Below, one piece after another: positions 50,127 through 52,893 of a stretch of DNA of 52,893 nt. The notes beneath the pieces were generated by a model. That model had not been told where the DNA came from. It searched no databases and saw only the letters and a program-made list of their open reading frames with translations. Source of the stretch: Bacteroidales bacterium (GTDB lineage Bacteria > Bacteroidota > Bacteroidia > Bacteroidales > Paludibacteraceae); assembly GCA_015061145.1 (NCBI GenBank), contig SUXD01000016.1, positions 1-52,893 on the forward strand, in the 5' to 3' direction. The position numbers and the translations under genes are program-made. Each line of letters starts with the position of its first letter. The stretch's first letter is position 1.

Positions 50127-50675
50127 ATGAAGAATAATACTCAAGACATTGATTTACTGAAAGTTGCAGTAGGCGAGAAGTATAACCGACCTATTGTGAC
50201 GGTCACTGACTGCAAACAGCTTGCCGAAGATATAACGAATTCTTTGCCAGGCGAACAAATCAGCCAGAAGACCATTCAGCGGATATGGCAGCAAGGTCAT
50301 ACCAATATATCGAACAGTATTTTGAACATATTGGCGAAATATGCCGGATACGCCGATTATTATTCGGCAGTCGAGGCGTTGAAAGAGAAAAACGCTCCCG
50401 GCAAATATTTCAGTCATTCGCTGATGGTTGGTAAATACAAACTGCACGACGCCATGATAATTGTCCTGAATCAAAACAATTATGAAATGACGCCCGAAGC
50501 GCTGGCTGAAGAAATCAACAGACAAGGCTTGTACGAACGTGAAGACAAACTACCATTGCCAGCAGAGCAAATTCTGATGCGTGTAGAAACAAGAGAAAAA
50601 TATTTCACATACGATGAGAATAAGAATATCGTGTCGCTGAATCCGTCGCACAGAAATCCTGCGGATAATAAATAA
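50127..50675 (+). CDS. HTH-like protein related to its neighbour (182 aa)
   Basis: From the ATG at 50127 it has 182 residues. The N-terminal third has the same pattern as the 110-residue protein: ISQKTIQRIWQQG, then SNSILNILAKYAGYADYYSAVEAL. The C-terminal part (about 105-165) looks like a second winged-helix-like unit (HDAMIIVLNQNNYEMTPEALAEEINRQGLY), like HARE-HTH domains, and ends SLNPSHRNP. It is about 40 bases downstream of the first gene. Likely a paralogue with an added domain. Target unknown. Confidence 0.7.
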   Translation: MKNNTQDIDLLKVAVGEKYNRPIVTVTDCKQLAEDITNSLPGEQISQKTIQRIWQQGHTNISNSILNILAKYAGYADYYSAVEALKEKNAPGKYFSHSLMVGKYKLHDAMIIVLNQNNYEMTPEALAEEINRQGLYEREDKLPLPAEQILMRVETREKYFTYDENKNIVSLNPSHRNPADNK

Positions 50676-50739
50676 TGGGGTATTTCTCAAAAAAATCTAT
50701 TTTACATAATATAAATTATGTAACAAAAGCGGGTAAAAA

Positions 50740-50766
50740 GAAAACCATGCTTATTACATGGTTTTC
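50740..50766 (-). terminator. Terminator of the universal stress gene
   Basis: GAAAACCATG (50740-50749) pairs with CATGGTTTTC (50757-50766). On the minus strand it is followed by TTTTT. Confidence 0.75.
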
Positions 50767-50782
50767 AAATATATAATTATTT

Positions 50783-51883
50783 TTATTTGTGGAATATCAG
50801 CATTGGTGTTTCTGAATGGAAAACCATTTTGCGCGACAGGCTCGGATTGAAAAATCTGGCGAAAATATTTCGTTTGTGCGAGTTTAGCGTAATCAAGTCT
50901 ATTTTGTTGTCGGTGATGAATTTGTCGAATGCCGACAATATATCCTCGTTGTTTATCAAATGATATTCCATTTGTATGTTCGGATAGTTTGCCTTGAAAT
51001 ATTCCTTTATGCCAGCAAGCTTTATCTCGTTCCACATGTCAAATTTCTGTTGTATATGCACAAACGAAATCTTAAAGTCAAAAGGTTTTAGATATTGAAT
51101 CACTTTTTCGAAAGCAATAAGGTCCCTTTGCCCGAAATTGGTGGTGTAGGCAATGTTTTTCACGGTCGAAAAGTCCGAAAATGAGGTTTTTTCAGGTATT
51201 ACAAAGACAGGGTAGCTGCTCTGCTCTATCACTTCTGCCGTCACGCTGCCTATCAGGTCGCTGTCTTTCTTGTCGTGTCCGCGTGTGCCCATCACAATGA
51301 AGGACGGATTGCAGCTGTTGCTGTAGGTTATGATTTCCTCTTCGGGAACACCCTCGCGCAAAACACATTCAAATTTTATGTTAGGCAGAATGCCTTGCTC
51401 TATCTTGCTTTCGAGGTGCAATTTCAACTTTTCCAGGTTTTTGTTCACCTCGTTTTGTATGTTTACCAAGGTGTCAGAATCGGTGCCGCCCGATACGCCG
51501 GAGTCAGAAAATACATAAGAACCGTATACAGGATTGAAATACGTATGCAGCAGAATAATCTCAGCGCCAATCAGTTGCGCTAATTTAAAACCAAAATCAC
51601 ATGCTTTTACCGAGTAGTCGGAAAAGTCGACAGGAATAAGCACTTTGTTTTCTTCAGAATGCTGTTGCTGTGTGGCTTTGTTGGTCTCTATGATGTTCAA
51701 AGCCTGCTCCAAATCGGTCATTTTTATGCGTACACGCACGCCGGCAAGCGATTCGGGCTTCTTTTTCGATGAACTGTCCACATCTTGAATGAATACGGCA
51801 ATCCCCTTCTGCTCGAGCAATTGTCTCAACTGTTCCGCTTTTTGCGGCGTATGAATGGCTATGGTCACTAATGTCTCTTCCAT
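50783..51883 (-). CDS. Universal stress protein, two USP domains
   Basis: A 366-residue cytosolic protein. Residues about 1-70 form a small DUF2007-like alpha/beta domain (VTIAIHTPQKAEQLRQLLEQKGI). Residues about 78-225 are a first USP domain starting KVLIPVDFSDYS, with MGTRGHDKKDSDLIGSVTAEVI as the nucleotide loop; the second, about 235-366, lacks a clear G-x2-G-x9-G loop and may be structural. Role in stress or stasis is general to the family. It is monocistronic. Confidence 0.88.
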   Translation of the reverse strand: MEETLVTIAIHTPQKAEQLRQLLEQKGIAVFIQDVDSSSKKKPESLAGVRVRIKMTDLEQALNIIETNKATQQQHSEENKVLIPVDFSDYSVKACDFGFKLAQLIGAEIILLHTYFNPVYGSYVFSDSGVSGGTDSDTLVNIQNEVNKNLEKLKLHLESKIEQGILPNIKFECVLREGVPEEEIITYSNSCNPSFIVMGTRGHDKKDSDLIGSVTAEVIEQSSYPVFVIPEKTSFSDFSTVKNIAYTTNFGQRDLIAFEKVIQYLKPFDFKISFVHIQQKFDMWNEIKLAGIKEYFKANYPNIQMEYHLINNEDILSAFDKFITDNKIDLITLNSHKRNIFARFFNPSLSRKMVFHSETPMLIFHK

Positions 51884-51947
51884 ATTTTCTATTTTATGGT
51901 ATATTGTTCGTTTTGTAAAAATAAAACATAAACTTCACAAAACAAAG

Positions 51948-51982
51948 AAAGCGCAAATGCTTTTTTTGAACATTTGCGCTTT
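51948..51982 (-). terminator. Hairpin after tRNA-Lys
   Basis: AAAGCGCAAATG (51948-51959) pairs with CATTTGCGCTTT (51971-51982). Minus-strand sequence after it is T-rich (TTTCTTTGTTTT), so it ends the tRNA transcript. Confidence 0.7.
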
Positions 51983-51986
51983 TTCG

Positions 51987-52059
51987 TGACCTCGGAGGGG
52001 CTCGAACCCTCGACCCATTGATTAAGAGTCAATTGCTCTACCAGCTGAGCTACGAAGTC
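51987..52059 (-). tRNA. tRNA-Lys (anticodon CTT)
   Basis: 73 nt on the minus strand. The acceptor stem GACTTCG pairs with CGAGGTC (one G-U), with discriminator A. T8, the D-arm, a T-loop TTCGAGC and the anticodon loop CTCTTAA (anticodon CTT, reading AAG) are all normal. CCA is not encoded. Confidence 0.95.
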
Positions 52060-52133
52060 CTAAAACCGATGCAAAATTATATTTTTTTCTGATAATTTAC
52101 AATACAATGCTCTTTTTTATTTCCGAAAATATT

Positions 52134-52141
52134 TATTTTTG
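52134..52141 (+). promoter_or_regulatory. -7 box (TATTTTTG) of yigZ
   Basis: TATTTTTG directly before ATGs at 52143 and 52149. Transcription near 52148 implies an almost leaderless mRNA if 52149 is used. Confidence 0.55.
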
Positions 52142-52142
52142 T

Positions 52143-52748
52143 ATGGATATGGCAGAAATCAAAGATACATACCGAACAATCGAAGTGCTTTCGGAAGGCA
52201 TCTACAAAGAGAAAGGCAGCAGATTTATTGCGTTTGCCATCCCTGTGAAAACAGTGGATGAAATAAAAAGTCATCTTGAGGCCTATCGTAAAAAATATTA
52301 CGATGCGCGACATGTTTGTTATGCCTATCGTGTGGGGGCCGAAAACGAGGAATACCGCTATAATGACGACGGAGAACCTTCAGGTACAGCAGGAAAACCG
52401 ATTTATGGGCAAATTCTTTCGAAAGAGCTGACGGATGTGCTGATTGTGGTTGTCAGATATTTTGGCGGTGTGAAACTTGGCACGGGTGGGCTTGCTGTAG
52501 CATATAAAGAGGCGGCAGCCGATGCGCTGAACAACAATGTAGTGGTAGAGAAAAACATCCAGGCAGTGTATCGTGTCGCATTTTCGTACGAGAATATGAA
52601 TGCAGTGCTGCAGTTTATCAAAGCGGAGAATATTGAGGTGACCGATCGAAATTTTGATGCCTCATGCTCCATGACATGTTTTGTGCCTAAAGCGAAAAAT
52701 GCCCTGTTTTTGGCAAAAATGAAAGAAATAGCTAAAATTGAGCAATAA
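52143..52748 (+). CDS. YigZ/IMPACT family protein
   Basis: A 201-residue cytosolic protein (or 199 from 52149). The IMPACT N-terminal domain is clear: YDARHVCYAYRVG, then DDGEPSGTAGKPI and VVVRYFGGVKLGTGGL. The C-terminal 65 residues are the small second domain. The exact job is unknown; IMPACT relatives interact with translation regulators. The longer frame from 52107 crosses the -7 box and was trimmed. It lies between two tRNA genes. Confidence 0.92.
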   Translation: MDMAEIKDTYRTIEVLSEGIYKEKGSRFIAFAIPVKTVDEIKSHLEAYRKKYYDARHVCYAYRVGAENEEYRYNDDGEPSGTAGKPIYGQILSKELTDVLIVVVRYFGGVKLGTGGLAVAYKEAAADALNNNVVVEKNIQAVYRVAFSYENMNAVLQFIKAENIEVTDRNFDASCSMTCFVPKAKNALFLAKMKEIAKIEQ

Positions 52749-52818
52749 AATGCAGGTTTGTTTTGCAGTGTTGAAATATTTTACTAATTTTGCAAGCAAA
52801 TAAGAAAAAAAGACTATT

Positions 52819-52890
52819 GGTTCCTTGGATGAGTGGCTTAGTCAGCGGTCTGCAAAACCGTGTACGGCGGTTCGAATCCGCCAGGGACCT
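52819..52890 (+). tRNA. tRNA-Cys (anticodon GCA)
   Basis: 72 nt. The acceptor GGTTCCT pairs with AGGGACC, with discriminator T as expected for tRNA-Cys. The anticodon loop CTGCAAA gives GCA. The T-arm GGCGGTTCGAATCCGCC is normal. CCA is not encoded. Confidence 0.95.
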
Positions 52891-52893
52891 CAC

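Overview
The window looks like a chromosome segment from a Bacteroidales bacterium. Many genes carry the Bacteroidetes promoter form (a -33 TTG and a -7 TAnnTTTG about 20 bases apart). Shine-Dalgarno sites are mostly weak. The secreted mannanase has a type IX secretion (Por) sorting tail, and the gene content (sufBCDSE, nif3 next to a zinc-ribbon coiled-coil gene, gyrA next to a TPR gene, a GH26/GH5 mannanase) fits that group. This is judged from motifs and remembered families; no search was run.

Layout. 1-5932, minus strand: a possible AlkD-like gene cut by the window edge, then the complete sufBCDSE iron-sulfur cluster operon, whose gaps hold low-complexity 7-bp repeats. 6093-7837: grpE-dnaJ chaperones. 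8108-10583: a guanidinium-exporter-like SMR protein with a structured leader, a flavodiiron protein, and ispE. 10634-18844: a four-gene restriction-modification (R-M) operon (type III Mod, an Eco57I-like methylase, a small PD-(D/E)xK protein, type III Res) with overlapping start and stop codons. 18910-23443: flippase, YfhO protein and a small membrane protein. 23475-25069: a DinD/RhuM fusion gene between two exact 60-bp copies of a promoter/leader, followed by an M16 peptidase. 27997-30666: the bimodular mannanase. 30861-35287: a long hairpin, then a BcgI-like nuclease-methylase gene and a specificity gene joined by what looks like a -1 frameshift signal. 35412-36583: three small unknown, mostly membrane, genes. 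36624-45762: mostly housekeeping (DUF1015, nif3, zinc ribbon, gyrA, TPR), plus a Cys/His-rich lipoprotein and an XRE regulator behind an array of palindromic operators. 45823-50675: a second accessory island with a Vsr-like nuclease, small membrane proteins, a DUF262 (GmrSD-like) gene whose promoter is duplicated on both sides, and two small DNA-binding-like genes behind five 11-bp repeats. 50783-52890: universal stress protein, tRNA-Lys, YigZ and tRNA-Cys.

How it fits together. The window alternates between conserved genes and defence-type cassettes: the type III-like operon, the BcgI-like pair, the RhuM gene and the DUF262 gene. Two of these cassettes sit between direct repeats of a promoter region, so both the newcomer and the resident gene behind it keep a promoter. 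The DUF262 promoters and the divergent regulator-like genes share GGTCAA elements at 11-bp spacing, which suggests one regulatory unit. The strongest leads for something undescribed are the frameshift signal at 33893-33949, the promoter-duplication cassettes, the 11-bp operator arrays and the four-gene R-M operon.
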